Shown here: in pieces, positions 39,885 through 48,935 of the stretch
Layout: each line of letters starts with the position of its first letter
How positions within the stretch are numbered: position 1 is the stretch's first letter
NCBI RefSeq assembly: GCF_000367345.1
Contig: NZ_BARE01000028.1
Span: 1-64,000, forward strand
Length of the DNA: 64,000 nt
Reading direction: 5' to 3'
From: Sphingobium xenophagum NBRC 107872
GTDB lineage: Bacteria > Pseudomonadota > Alphaproteobacteria > Sphingomonadales > Sphingomonadaceae
Notes under the pieces: generated by a model
The model's database searches: none
The model's input: only the letters and a program-made list of their open reading frames with translations
Told to the model about the DNA's origin: nothing
Made by a program: the position numbers and the translations under genes

Positions 39885-39914
39885 TTGACCAATTGTCTAT
39901 CTAAATAGTAGAAT
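39885..39914 (+). promoter_or_regulatory. Putative sigma70-like promoter for a leaderless hydrolase mRNA
   Basis: TTGACC (39885-39890) and TAGAAT (39909-39914) are separated by 18 bp. A start point about 7 bp after the -10 would fall at or next to the ATG at 39922, where no ribosome-binding site is visible. CTATCTAAATAG inside the spacer is near-palindromic. The call is based on pattern only. Confidence 0.45.
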
Positions 39915-39921
39915 TACGGTC

Positions 39922-40623
39922 ATGGCCTGGATAGACAGGATTGAGGACCAGATCATGGAGCGATTCGGATTTTCGGGTGACACGCGCCAACCGCTCGTGC
40001 TGACCATTCCCGGCCTGAACAATAGCGGGCCGGACCATTGGCAAAGCCTGTGGGAAGAAACGCGCGGCGATTGCGAGCGGGTGGATCTTGGCAGTTGGGC
40101 CAGCCCCAACCGCAATGCCTGGGTCACCCGGCTGGACGCGGCGATCCGCGCCGCCAACGGCCCCGTCATATTGGCGGCGCACAGCCTGGGCTGCATGGCG
40201 GTCGCATGGTGGGGCGCCCTGCAGAGCCAGGCCTATGGCTGGCCAGTGACCGGCGCGCTGCTGGTCGCCCCGCCCGATTGCGACCGGATGGAAACGCCCG
40301 AAATGATCGGCGGCTTTGGCCCCACGCCGCGCGCGCCCTTGCCTTTCCCCTCCATATTGGTGGCCAGCCGGGACGATCCTTATATTTTCTTCGAGCGCGC
40401 CCATAGCATCGGCAAATATTGGGGCAGCGAATTTGTGGACGCTGGCCATGCCGGCCATATCAACGCCGCTTCCGGCCTTGGCGATTGGCGCTTCGGGCAA
40501 GGGCTGCTCGAAAGGTTGATCGACAATGCGCGGGAACAGGCGTCCGCCATGCATCAGTCCCGCCCGGCCATGCCACTTGCGCGGCAGCCGCTGGTGGCTG
40601 CCAGTGCGCGCGCCCACCGATGA
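39922..40623 (+). CDS. Serine hydrolase, RBBP9/YdeN family
   Basis: This 233-residue alpha/beta hydrolase has VLTIPGLNNSGPDHWQSLWEE, the RBBP9/YdeN hallmark, then the nucleophile Ser88 in LAAHSLGCMA, an Asp in VASRDDPYI and His in GHAGHINAASGLGDW, giving a complete triad. The family hydrolyses small esters with unknown natural substrates. The last 25 residues (after RLIDNAREQ) look unstructured. It shares TTGTCTAT in its upstream region with the next gene. Confidence 0.87.
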   Translation: MAWIDRIEDQIMERFGFSGDTRQPLVLTIPGLNNSGPDHWQSLWEETRGDCERVDLGSWASPNRNAWVTRLDAAIRAANGPVILAAHSLGCMAVAWWGALQSQAYGWPVTGALLVAPPDCDRMETPEMIGGFGPTPRAPLPFPSILVASRDDPYIFFERAHSIGKYWGSEFVDAGHAGHINAASGLGDWRFGQGLLERLIDNAREQASAMHQSRPAMPLARQPLVAASARAHR

Positions 40624-40726
40624 TCCTTGGCTCCGGCAGGGAACGACAAAGAGAAAGTTGCGCGCCATCTATATTTGCTTTTTTGTCTATCATTTTAGTT
40701 GATATATAGCGCGGAACGGAGGCCAT

Positions 40727-40915
40727 ATGAAAGACACCTTACCAACTGACTTGCGCAACGGCCGTACCGAAACCCAGCGCTCCGACATCATGGTCAGCAT
40801 CGACAAGGTGCGCGCCGTGCTGACGGCCCTGAAGTTCGGATCGATCACGCTGACCGTCCATGACGCCCGCGTGGTCCAGATCGACGTTACGGAAAAGACG
40901 CGCCTGACCAGCTGA
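40727..40915 (+). CDS. YezD family (DUF2292) protein, 62 aa
   Basis: This short protein has IDKVRAVLTALKFGSITLTVHDARVVQIDVTEKTRL (residues about 25-60), the DUF2292/YezD pattern of one helix and a beta-hairpin ending in VxQIxxTEKxRL. GGAGG lies 4 bp upstream of the ATG. Members are often found beside sulfate or organosulfur uptake genes. Here the next gene is a TonB-dependent receptor on the same strand, which hints at a shared role. The biochemical function of YezD is not known. Confidence 0.82.
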   Translation: MKDTLPTDLRNGRTETQRSDIMVSIDKVRAVLTALKFGSITLTVHDARVVQIDVTEKTRLTS

Positions 40916-41074
40916 CAGCGGAGGGCGAGTAAACGGGGCTACCGGGTCATCATGACCCATGCGGCAAGGGGGTGAGCCGCACTATTGAGCGTCACCCTGA
41001 AAATACAGGCTTTGACCGGACCACCGGAAACGCCGCGATCGACAACCACCGGACCGCCGGAAAAGGGGACCAAT

Positions 41075-43534
41075 ATGATTGCGCGTTTTCTGTTACTTGC
41101 CAGCGTGGCAAGCGCTTCCTTCATCACGCCTGCCGCCCATGCGCAGGACGCCACGCCGCAGCCGGTCGATCCGGCCGCGGAAACGCAGAACCCGCGCGGC
41201 GACGTTATCGTCGTGACCGCCCGCCGCCGTCAGGAAACGGCGCAGCAAGTGCCGCTGGCCATTTCCGTGGTCCGTGGCGACAGCATCGAAGCCACCGGCA
41301 ACTTCAACATCGTGAAGCTGCAACAGCTCGCGCCGACCTTGCAGGTCTATACCACCAACCCGCGCAACACCTCGGTGAACATTCGTGGCCTCGGCGTGCC
41401 GTTCGGCCTGACCAGCGACGGCTTTGAACAGGGCGTGGGCATCTATGTCGACGATGTCTATAACAGCCGCGTTGCTGCCGCGACCTTCGACTTTCTCGAC
41501 GTCGCGCAGGTCGAGGTGCTGCGCGGGCCGCAGGGCACGCTCTACGGCAAGAACACCACGGCAGGCGCGATCAACATCACGACCAACCAGCCGACTTTCG
41601 ATTTCGAAGGCCGCGCCGAACTGACCGTGGGCAATCTCAACCTCAGACAGGCAAAGGCGGCTGTTTCCGGCCCGCTGTCAGACACGGTCGCCGTGCGCAT
41701 CGCCATGGCGTCGACCAGCCGTCGCGGCACGCTCTACAATGTGACAAGCCAGCGCTGGATCAACGAACAGGACAATCTGGGCCTTCGCGGGCAATTGCTG
41801 TTCAAGCCGAGCGAGGATTTCAGCGTCACCCTGTCGGGCGACTACAGCCGCCAGAACCCGAAATGCTGCGGTACCACCTTCGTGCGCGTCGGTCGCACCC
41901 AGCGCCCGCTCAACCGCCAATATGACGCGCTGGCAGCGGCGCAAAATTATGTCGTGCCCAGCCGCAATCCCTATGATCGGCTGACCGACCTCGATTCCAA
42001 CCTGAACGCTGGCAACAAGATTGGCGGCGTATCGGCCAAGATCAAATGGGATGTCGGTCCCGGCACGCTGACGTCGGTTACTGCCTGGCGCTTCTGGGAC
42101 TGGAAGCCGGAAAATGACCGCGACTTTACCGGACTGTCGATCGTATCCCGATCGCAAAACCCCTCTCAGCAGGACCAGTATAGCCAGGAATTCCGCTACA
42201 ATTACGAAAGCCAGAATGTCGATGTCGTTGTCGGCCTTTTCGGCTTCAAGCAGCGCGTCGACACCCAGGGGACGGAGCAACAGGGCAGCGCCGCCGCGCA
42301 ATGGAGCCTTGCCCCTTCATCCGATCCGGCCAACCCCGCCAATAACCCCGCGACACTCGCTGGCCTGACCGCCAGCAACACCCAGTGGCTCAAGGCGGAC
42401 AGCGCGGCGCTGTTCGGGCAGTTGAGCTGGAAGGTGACCGACGCGCTGACGATCCAGCCGGGCCTGCGCCTGAACTATGACAAGAAGTCTGGCTTCTATC
42501 AGCGCGTCGTCACCAACGCCCAAGGGCAGGCCATCAGCTGCACCACCGTCGCTGAGCCGGGGACGATCAAGGGAACCTCACAGCAATGCGGCGTCTATCA
42601 GCCGCAGGTCAGCGCGCCGTCCGACAGCGCCTGGAATTTCACCTACGACTTCAACATCAATTACAAGATCGCCCGCGACGTGCTGGCCTATGCGACCTAT
42701 GCCAAGAGCTTCAAGACGCTGGGGATCAACCAGAACGGCCTGCCGCTCAACGCCGACAACACGGTCAATTATGACGCCAGCACGGTGAAGCCGGAATCGG
42801 TCAACCATTTTGAAATCGGCCTCAAGACCCAGTTCCTTGACCGGCGGGCGACCTTCAATCTCACCGCCTTCCGCACCGACATCAGGAATTTTCAGGCAAC
42901 GGTGAATGGCGGCCAGTTCGGCACGGTGCGCGGCTATCTGGCCAATGCGGGCAAGGTCCGGTCGCAGGGGATCGAGGCGGACTTCAAGATCGTCGCCAGC
43001 GACCGCTTCACCGCCTATGCCAATGGCGCCTATACCGACGCCAAATATAAAAGGTTCGTGGACGCGCCCTGCCCGCCCGAACTGTCGGGCGGCACGTTCC
43101 AGGCGGCCAACGCCACGCTGGACTATTCGCAACCCGGCGTGCCGGGCGCACTCAGCCCGCGCCAGTGCGACATTTCCGGCGCCGATCTGCCCGGCGTGTC
43201 GAAATGGGCCTTCTCCTATGGTGCGGAGATCAACCAGCCGGTGACGCTGCTGGCGAAAGAGGGCCAAGTCTATTTCGGCGTGGACGGCAATTACCGTTCG
43301 CACTGGAACAGCAACGCCTCGCCCTCGATCTACACCAATGTGAAGGGCTATGCGCTGACCAACTTCCGCGCCGGTTTCCGGGGCGAAGGGTTCGAAGTGT
43401 TCGGCTGGGTCCGCAATGCGCTCGACGTCGACTATATCGAAACGCTCCAGGTCGCACCCGGCAACACCGGCCTGATCGCCGGCCAGCCTGGCGATCCGCA
43501 AACCTGGGGCGGCACGATCAAATTCAGCTTCTGA
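41075..43534 (+). CDS. TonB-dependent outer-membrane receptor
   Basis: The 819-residue product from ATG 41075 has a signal peptide (about 1-24, ending AHAQ), the TonB-box region GDVIVVTARRRQETAQQVPLA, a plug domain with IRGLGVPFGLTSDGFEQGVGIYVDDVYNSR and VEVLRGPQGTLYGKNTTAGAINI, and a beta-barrel ending in WGGTIKFSF with terminal Phe, as required for Bam-dependent folding. The IYVDDVY form is common in sphingomonad receptors for organic substrates rather than siderophores. The ligand cannot be read from sequence; the YezD-like gene before it suggests a sulfur compound, as inference. Confidence 0.92.
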   Translation: MIARFLLLASVASASFITPAAHAQDATPQPVDPAAETQNPRGDVIVVTARRRQETAQQVPLAISVVRGDSIEATGNFNIVKLQQLAPTLQVYTTNPRNTSVNIRGLGVPFGLTSDGFEQGVGIYVDDVYNSRVAAATFDFLDVAQVEVLRGPQGTLYGKNTTAGAINITTNQPTFDFEGRAELTVGNLNLRQAKAAVSGPLSDTVAVRIAMASTSRRGTLYNVTSQRWINEQDNLGLRGQLLFKPSEDFSVTLSGDYSRQNPKCCGTTFVRVGRTQRPLNRQYDALAAAQNYVVPSRNPYDRLTDLDSNLNAGNKIGGVSAKIKWDVGPGTLTSVTAWRFWDWKPENDRDFTGLSIVSRSQNPSQQDQYSQEFRYNYESQNVDVVVGLFGFKQRVDTQGTEQQGSAAAQWSLAPSSDPANPANNPATLAGLTASNTQWLKADSAALFGQLSWKVTDALTIQPGLRLNYDKKSGFYQRVVTNAQGQAISCTTVAEPGTIKGTSQQCGVYQPQVSAPSDSAWNFTYDFNINYKIARDVLAYATYAKSFKTLGINQNGLPLNADNTVNYDASTVKPESVNHFEIGLKTQFLDRRATFNLTAFRTDIRNFQATVNGGQFGTVRGYLANAGKVRSQGIEADFKIVASDRFTAYANGAYTDAKYKRFVDAPCPPELSGGTFQAANATLDYSQPGVPGALSPRQCDISGADLPGVSKWAFSYGAEINQPVTLLAKEGQVYFGVDGNYRSHWNSNASPSIYTNVKGYALTNFRAGFRGEGFEVFGWVRNALDVDYIETLQVAPGNTGLIAGQPGDPQTWGGTIKFSF

Positions 43535-43632
43535 TCCCTCTCACCCCGCCGGTGGGCGGAGCGGCACGACCATGCCACTCCGCCCATTGCTGGCCATTTG
43601 CGCCGCGGGACTGGCTGGGCTAGAGCCTGCCC

Positions 43633-44505
43633 ATGTCCACGACCTTCACGCTCGACACCTCGACCAGCCGCGCCAATCCCACGCCCGCGCCAATGAAGCG
43701 CCTGACCGTGCCCGCCATCCAGCGGCGCAAGTTTGAGGGGAAAACGACCGAGCCGCTGGTGATGCTGACCGCCTACACCGCGCGGCAGGCCCAATTGCTC
43801 GATCCGCATTGCGACATGCTGCTGGTCGGCGATTCGCTGGGGCAGGTGATTTACGGCCTGCCCTCCACCCTTGCCGTCACGCTCGACATGATGTGCGCGC
43901 ATGGTGCGGCGGTGGTGCGCGGCAGCTATCATAGCGTCGTCATCGTCGACATGCCGTTCGGCAGCTATGAAGCCTCACCGCAACAGGCCTTTGCCAGCGC
44001 CAGCCGCATCATGGCGGAAACCGGCGCGGCGGCGGTGAAGCTGGAAGGCGGGCAAGTGATGGCCGAAACCATTTCTTTCTTGAGCCAGCGCGGCATCCCG
44101 GTCATGGCCCATGTCGGCCTGACCCCGCAGGCGGTCAATGCGCTGGGCGGCTATGGCGCGCGCGGCAAGAGCCAGGAAGAACATGCCAAGATCATGGCCG
44201 ACGCCCGCGCCGTCGCGCAGGCGGGCGCCTTCGCGCTGGTGCTGGAAGGCGTGATGGAGGAACTGGCCGTTGCCATTACCGACAGCGTCGATGTGCCCGT
44301 GATCGGCATCGGCGCATCGGCCCATTGCGATGGGCAGGTGCTGGTGACCGAAGATATGCTGGGCATGTTCGAACGGGTGCCGCGCTTTGTCAAACGCTTC
44401 GACAATATCGCCGAAACGATCGCCAGCGCGGCGGAGCGTTACGCCCATGACGTGCGGGCGCGCAGCTTTCCGACCGAAGAACAGGTCTATCGCCCTAAAA
44501 AGTGA
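43633..44505 (+). CDS. panB: 3-methyl-2-oxobutanoate hydroxymethyltransferase
   Basis: This 290-residue enzyme makes ketopantoate in pantothenate biosynthesis. Its signature is intact: [33 protein letters not shown], then [25 protein letters not shown] and the metal/substrate site [19 protein letters not shown], ending [21 protein letters not shown]. No panC lies next to it. A Thr/Ser-rich N-terminal 20 residues precede the barrel; an alternative start at Met21 is possible. Confidence 0.95.
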   Translation: MSTTFTLDTSTSRANPTPAPMKRLTVPAIQRRKFEGKTTEPLVMLTAYTARQAQLLDPHCDMLLVGDSLGQVIYGLPSTLAVTLDMMCAHGAAVVRGSYHSVVIVDMPFGSYEASPQQAFASASRIMAETGAAAVKLEGGQVMAETISFLSQRGIPVMAHVGLTPQAVNALGGYGARGKSQEEHAKIMADARAVAQAGAFALVLEGVMEELAVAITDSVDVPVIGIGASAHCDGQVLVTEDMLGMFERVPRFVKRFDNIAETIASAAERYAHDVRARSFPTEEQVYRPKK

Positions 44506-44581
44506 TTTGCCTGTGGCATAAGCGCCGCTATTGATCGCGCCTTCTGCCCATCTGTTTCTGATCCATGTCCCGGAGAATAAA

Positions 44582-45280
44582 GTGGCCCTGACGCCGCAAA
44601 ATAGCGAAGCCTTCATGCGCGAGGTCGATGAAGCCGTCCGTCAGGACCAGCTTTTGACCGTGTGGCAGCGCTACGGGCGCTGGATATTGGTCGCGGTCGT
44701 GGCCGGGCTGGCGGCCTTTGGCGGCTGGCTCTACTGGCAGCATCACAGCAAGACCGAGGCGGAAGCCGTGTCGGAACAGATGGACGCCGTGCTGGCGACC
44801 GCAACCGGCGGCGGCACCCCTGACGCCAAGCAACTGGACGCGCTGACGAAGGCCAGCCAGCCGGGCTATCGCGCGTCGGCACTGCTGGTGCAGGCGGGGA
44901 CGGCATCGCGCAAGGGCGATACCAAGGGCGCGATCGCGCTCTATGGCGCGATGGTTGCCGACACGGGGCTGGACCAGCCCTATCGCGATGTGGCGCTGAT
45001 CCGCCAGACCGCGCTGGAATTTGACAGCCTGAAGCCGCAGCAGATCGTCGATCGGCTGAAACCGCTGGCGGTCGAGGGCGCGCCCTGGTTCGGCAGCGCG
45101 GGGGAACTGGTCGCCATCGCCTATATGAAGATGGGCAAGAATGACCTCGCCGGGCCGCTGTTCGCCGGAATCGCCAAGGACGCCAACGTCCCCCAGTCGA
45201 TCCGTTCACGCGCGCGACAGATGGCGGGACTATTGGGGATCGACGCGGTGGAATCGCCCGCTGATCCGGCACAGGGATGA
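44582..45280 (+). CDS. YfgM-like tetratricopeptide membrane protein
   Basis: The GTG at 44582 is chosen because GGAG lies 6 bp upstream; the product (232 aa) then reads MALTPQNSEAFMREVDEAVRQDQLLTVWQRYGRWILVAVVAGLAAFGGWLYW. This cytoplasmic start, single helix (about 33-51) and periplasmic TPR-like region (from about 60) match YfgM, an accessory of the SecYEG translocon in E. coli. It is followed by bamB with a 4-bp ATGA overlap and then der, the same order as yfgM-bamB-der, which supports the call. Confidence 0.85.
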   Translation: MALTPQNSEAFMREVDEAVRQDQLLTVWQRYGRWILVAVVAGLAAFGGWLYWQHHSKTEAEAVSEQMDAVLATATGGGTPDAKQLDALTKASQPGYRASALLVQAGTASRKGDTKGAIALYGAMVADTGLDQPYRDVALIRQTALEFDSLKPQQIVDRLKPLAVEGAPWFGSAGELVAIAYMKMGKNDLAGPLFAGIAKDANVPQSIRSRARQMAGLLGIDAVESPADPAQG

Positions 45281-46644
45281 ATGAGCGCATGGGAATGGAC
45301 AGCATGAAGACAAAGGCGCCCATCGGCCGCGCTGTGACGCTCACCCTCATGATCGCGCTGCTGGCCGGCTGCGGCATTGTCGGCGGCAAGAAGGGCGGCC
45401 CCAAGACCCCGGTGCTGGGCAACCGCGTGTCCATCCTGAACAATGAACAGGGTATCGAGGTCGAACCGGCTCTGGCCGACGTGCCCGTCGCCCTGCCCGC
45501 CCCTTATGTCAACGATCAATGGGCGCAGCCGGGCGGTGATCCGTCCAAGGCGATGGGCAATGTCGCGCTCGGCGCATCGCCGACGCAGGTGTGGAGCGCT
45601 TCGATCGAGGGCAGTTCGCCACAGGCGCGCCTCGCCGCATCGCCGGTCGTGTCGGGTGGCAAGCTGTTCGTCACTGACGCAGGCGCCCATGTCATCGCGT
45701 TCGATGCGGCCAATGGCAGCAAATTGTGGCAGACCAGCCTGCCTGCCGAGGGCAAGGGCAATGGCCGTTCGCTCTTCGGCGGCGGCGTCAGCGTCCTGGG
45801 CGACCGGGTGTTCGCCAGCACCGGCCTTGGCGACGTATTCGCGCTCAACGTCGCCGATGGCGCGATCATCTGGAAAAAGCATCTGTCCGGGCCGCTGCGC
45901 GGCGCGCCGACGCTGGAAAATGGCCATGTCTATGTGATGGGTCAGGACAACCAGATTTTCGCGCTCAACCAGTCCGACGGCGAAACCCAGTGGACCGACA
46001 GCGGCACGTTGCAGGTGACCGGCGTGTTCGGCGTTGCCGCGCCCGCCGCGGCGCAGGGCACGGTGATCGCGGGCTATAGTTCGGGCGAACTGACCGCCTA
46101 TCGATATGAAAATGGCCGGACGCTGTGGGGCGACGCGCTCTCGCGCACCAGCATTTCCACCGCCGTCGCGACGCTGACCGACATCGACGCTGATCCCGTG
46201 ATCGACCGGGGCCGGGTGTTCGCGATCGGTCAGGGCGGCCGCATGGCCTCCTACGAACTGACCAGCGGCCAGCGCCTTTGGGAAATCAACATTGCGGGCA
46301 TCTCCACCCCGTCGGTCGTCGGCGAATGGGTGTTCGTCGTCACCAGCGACGCCCGCCTGCTCTGCGTCGCGCGCGCCACCGGCAAGATTCGCTGGGTCAG
46401 CCAGCTGCGCCGCTGGCAGAAGGAAAAGAAGAAGGACAAGGCGATCCGCTGGACCGGCCCCGTTCTGGCGGGCAATCGGCTGATCGTCGTGTCGACGCGC
46501 GGCCAGATGGTCTATGTCGATCCCACCAATGGCAGCGTGCAGGCCGATGTGGACATGAATCGCTCCATGTCGCTCCCGCCCATCGTCGCCAACAATATGC
46601 TTTATGTGCTTGCCGATGATGGAAAGTTGACGGCACTCCGCTAA
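45277..46644 (+). CDS. bamB: Outer-membrane assembly lipoprotein BamB
   Basis: This 455-residue protein has a lipoprotein signal with lipobox LLAGC (about residue 32) and a PQQ-type beta-propeller: repeated blocks such as VIAFDAANGSKLWQTSLP, VFALNVADGAIIWKKHLSG, IFALNQSDGETQWT and LTAYRYENGRTLWGDAL. It is part of the Bam complex that folds outer-membrane proteins. The true start may be 45277 or the Met at 45304. It is coupled to the YfgM-like gene by overlap and precedes der after a repeat. Confidence 0.9.
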   Translation: MNERMGMDSMKTKAPIGRAVTLTLMIALLAGCGIVGGKKGGPKTPVLGNRVSILNNEQGIEVEPALADVPVALPAPYVNDQWAQPGGDPSKAMGNVALGASPTQVWSASIEGSSPQARLAASPVVSGGKLFVTDAGAHVIAFDAANGSKLWQTSLPAEGKGNGRSLFGGGVSVLGDRVFASTGLGDVFALNVADGAIIWKKHLSGPLRGAPTLENGHVYVMGQDNQIFALNQSDGETQWTDSGTLQVTGVFGVAAPAAAQGTVIAGYSSGELTAYRYENGRTLWGDALSRTSISTAVATLTDIDADPVIDRGRVFAIGQGGRMASYELTSGQRLWEINIAGISTPSVVGEWVFVVTSDARLLCVARATGKIRWVSQLRRWQKEKKKDKAIRWTGPVLAGNRLIVVSTRGQMVYVDPTNGSVQADVDMNRSMSLPPIVANNMLYVLADDGKLTALR

Positions 46645-46665
46645 GAGCAACAAACATGCTAAGCC

Positions 46666-46729
46666 CGCTCCCGCAAAGGCGGGAGTCCAGTTCCCCGATA
46701 CGGACTGGGCTCCCGCCTTCGCGGGAGCG
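46666..46729. repeat. Inverted repeat (family D) between bamB and der
   Basis: CGCTCCCGCAAAGGCGGGAG at the left and CTCCCGCCTTCGCGGGAGCG at the right are inverted copies with few mismatches, and each arm is itself a small hairpin. No other copy was seen in the window. It lies in the 129-bp gap before der and will be transcribed if bamB and der share an mRNA. Confidence 0.75.
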
Positions 46730-46773
46730 CGGCGTTTGTCGATTTTGAATTTTTCGGAAGGATACGGGCCTCC

Positions 46774-48138
46774 ATGCTGCCCACAGTAGCCATTGTCGGG
46801 CGTCCCAATGTGGGCAAGTCCACCCTCTTCAACCGCCTGGTCGGCAAGAAGCTGGCGCTGGTCGACGACCAGCCCGGCGTCACCCGCGACCGGCGGGAGG
46901 GCGAGGCCCATCTGCTTGGCCTGGATTTCATCATCGTCGATACCGCAGGCTATGAGGATGAGGACGCCAACAGCCTGCCCGGTCGCATGCGGATGCAGAC
47001 CGAAGCGGCGGTCGACAATTGCGATCTTGCCCTGTTCATGATCGACGCGCGCGCGGGCATTACCCCGCTGGACGAGGAAATCGCCCGCTGGCTGCGCGCC
47101 AATGACGTGCCGGTCGTGCTGGTCGCCAACAAGGCGGAGGGCAAGGCCGCCGACGATGGCGTAATGGAATCCTTCAGCCTGGGCCTTGGCGAACCAATCC
47201 CCTTTTCCGCCGAACATGGTCAGGGCCTGGCCGACCTGTTTCAGGCGCTGCTCCCGCATCTGGAGCGGGAGGAGTTTGAAAGCGAAGACAAGACTTTTTA
47301 CGAGGATGAGGAGAGCGCCCCGCTCAAGCTCGCCATCGTCGGTCGTCCCAATGCGGGCAAATCCACGCTGATCAACCGGCTGCTGGGCGAAAACCGGCTG
47401 CTGACTGGCCCGGAAGCGGGCATCACCCGCGACAGCATCGCCGTGGACTGGATGTGGGTCGATGACGAGGGGCTGGAGCGTCCCGTCCGCCTGATCGACA
47501 CCGCCGGGATGCGCAAACATGCCAAGGTGCAGGACAAGCTGGAAAAGCTGGCCGTCACCGATGGCCTGAACGCTGTGAACTTTGCCGAAGTCGTCGTGTT
47601 GCTGCTGGATTCGACCCGCGGGCTGGAGGCGCAGGATCTGCGCATCGCCGACAAGGTGCTGGAGGAAGGGCGCGCGCTCGTCGTCGCGCTCAACAAATGG
47701 GATACGGTCGAACATGGATCGGCCCTGTATCAGGGCATCAAGCAGGCGCTGTTCGACGGGTTGGCGCAGGTGCGCGGCGTGCCGATCATGACCGTGTCGG
47801 CCGCGACCGGCAAGGGACTGGACGATCTGATCCGCGTCGCCTTTGAAACCCGCTCCACCTGGTCGAAGCGCGTGTCCACCGGCGTCCTCAACCGCTGGTT
47901 CGAAAGCGCGCTGGAGGCCAATCCCCCGCCAGCGCCCGGCGGCAAGCGGATCAAGCTGCGCTACATCACCCAGGCCAAGACGCGCCCGCCCGGCTTCATC
48001 CTGTTTGGCACCCGGCTCGATGATCTGCCCGAAAGCTATCGTCGCTATCTGGTCAACGGCATCCGCAAGGAACTGGGCTTTGGCGCGGTGCCGGTGCGGC
48101 TGACGCTGCGCAGCGCCAAAAATCCCTTCGGCAAATAG
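46774..48138 (+). CDS. der: Ribosome biogenesis GTPase Der (EngA)
   Basis: This 454-residue protein has two tandem GTPase domains. The first has G1 GRPNVGKST (8-16), DTAGYEDED and NKAEG; the second has GRPNAGKST (about 191), DTAGMRKHAKV and NKWDTVEHG. A KH-like domain forms the C-terminus with KRIKLRYITQAKTRPPGFILFGTRLDDLPESYRRYLVNGIRKEL. It is needed for 50S subunit maturation. TusA-like gene follows 5 bp later. Confidence 0.97.
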   Translation: MLPTVAIVGRPNVGKSTLFNRLVGKKLALVDDQPGVTRDRREGEAHLLGLDFIIVDTAGYEDEDANSLPGRMRMQTEAAVDNCDLALFMIDARAGITPLDEEIARWLRANDVPVVLVANKAEGKAADDGVMESFSLGLGEPIPFSAEHGQGLADLFQALLPHLEREEFESEDKTFYEDEESAPLKLAIVGRPNAGKSTLINRLLGENRLLTGPEAGITRDSIAVDWMWVDDEGLERPVRLIDTAGMRKHAKVQDKLEKLAVTDGLNAVNFAEVVVLLLDSTRGLEAQDLRIADKVLEEGRALVVALNKWDTVEHGSALYQGIKQALFDGLAQVRGVPIMTVSAATGKGLDDLIRVAFETRSTWSKRVSTGVLNRWFESALEANPPPAPGGKRIKLRYITQAKTRPPGFILFGTRLDDLPESYRRYLVNGIRKELGFGAVPVRLTLRSAKNPFGK

Positions 48139-48143
48139 GCGCG

Positions 48144-48359
48144 ATGGCCGACCCGGTCATCGTCAATGCACGCGGCATGAAATGCCCCTGGCCCGCCCTG
48201 CGCGCGGCACGGGCCATGCGCGATGCGCCCGCCATCAGGATCGAAGCGGATGACCCGATTGCCGGGCGCGAACTGGAAGCGCTTGCCCGGCAAAATGGCT
48301 GGCTTTTCGCGGTTATCGACACGCACCAATATGCGTTGTCGCGCATCGCTCCGGATTGA
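48144..48359 (+). CDS. TusA-like sulfurtransferase
   Basis: This 71-residue protein has the TusA/SirA fold pattern: VIVNARGMKCPWPALRAARAM with the sulfur-carrying Cys14 in the CPxP-type motif (here CPWP), and IRIEADDPIAGRELEALARQNGWLF. TusA proteins relay persulfide sulfur for tRNA thiolation or related pathways. Starting 5 bp after der, it is probably cotranscribed. Which pathway it serves is not clear from the window. Confidence 0.88.
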   Translation: MADPVIVNARGMKCPWPALRAARAMRDAPAIRIEADDPIAGRELEALARQNGWLFAVIDTHQYALSRIAPD

Positions 48360-48449
48360 CGCAAACAATCGGTTGCTGCCCGCCACGCTTTAACGCTCTA
48401 TTTACGCGCGCCACTTATTTTCCCGTTCGTAGAACAAGGAGTGGCCCGG

Positions 48450-48890
48450 GTGCCTCATCAAGACGCCGACCTCGTCAATTGGAGCGATTTTGCACGGACC
48501 CGCGGTGAGCTGGGTGCGGCATTTCTGCGCATCCTTGGCTATTTCCGTGAAGATGGCGCCAAATCCATCAGCGCGGTCGAGGATGCCTTTCGTGCCCGCA
48601 ACGCCGCTGCGCTGGTGACGCCGGCCCATACGCTCAAGGGCGAATCGGCCCAGTTCGGCGCTTATCGGCTGAGCGCCATGGCCGAAGAGATTGAGATGGT
48701 CGCCCGCCGATGCGTGGAAACCCGCGAAGGCCCGGACGAACTGATCGAAACCGTCGTGGCGCTGCGTCCCTGCTTTACCGAAACGATGGCGCTGCTCGAC
48801 CGGGACGCAAATCCGCTGGTCGCCCGCCGCCCCGTGACATTTGGCCGCCGCGCAGACACCCCGCCACAGGGATTTGGTCGCGCCGTCTGA
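48450..48890 (+). CDS. Hpt (histidine phosphotransfer) domain protein
   Basis: I choose the GTG at 48450 because AAGGAG lies 8 bp before it; the GTG at 48441 would overlap that site. The 146-residue product is a single four-helix Hpt domain with phosphorylatable His60 in TPAHTLKGESAQFGAYRL. A 35-residue tail (after residue 110) rich in Arg and Pro follows. Hpt proteins move phosphate between response regulators. Its partner kinase and regulator are not in the window. Confidence 0.85.
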   Translation: MPHQDADLVNWSDFARTRGELGAAFLRILGYFREDGAKSISAVEDAFRARNAAALVTPAHTLKGESAQFGAYRLSAMAEEIEMVARRCVETREGPDELIETVVALRPCFTETMALLDRDANPLVARRPVTFGRRADTPPQGFGRAV

Positions 48891-48935
48891 TTTCCCGTAT
48901 TGAAATAAAACTCATCATGCCCCCATATAGCGGGC

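Noticed and set aside
45121..47715. An 864-codon open frame on the minus strand across bamB and der
   Set aside because: It crosses three real genes and a repeat in antisense, and has no recognisable domain.
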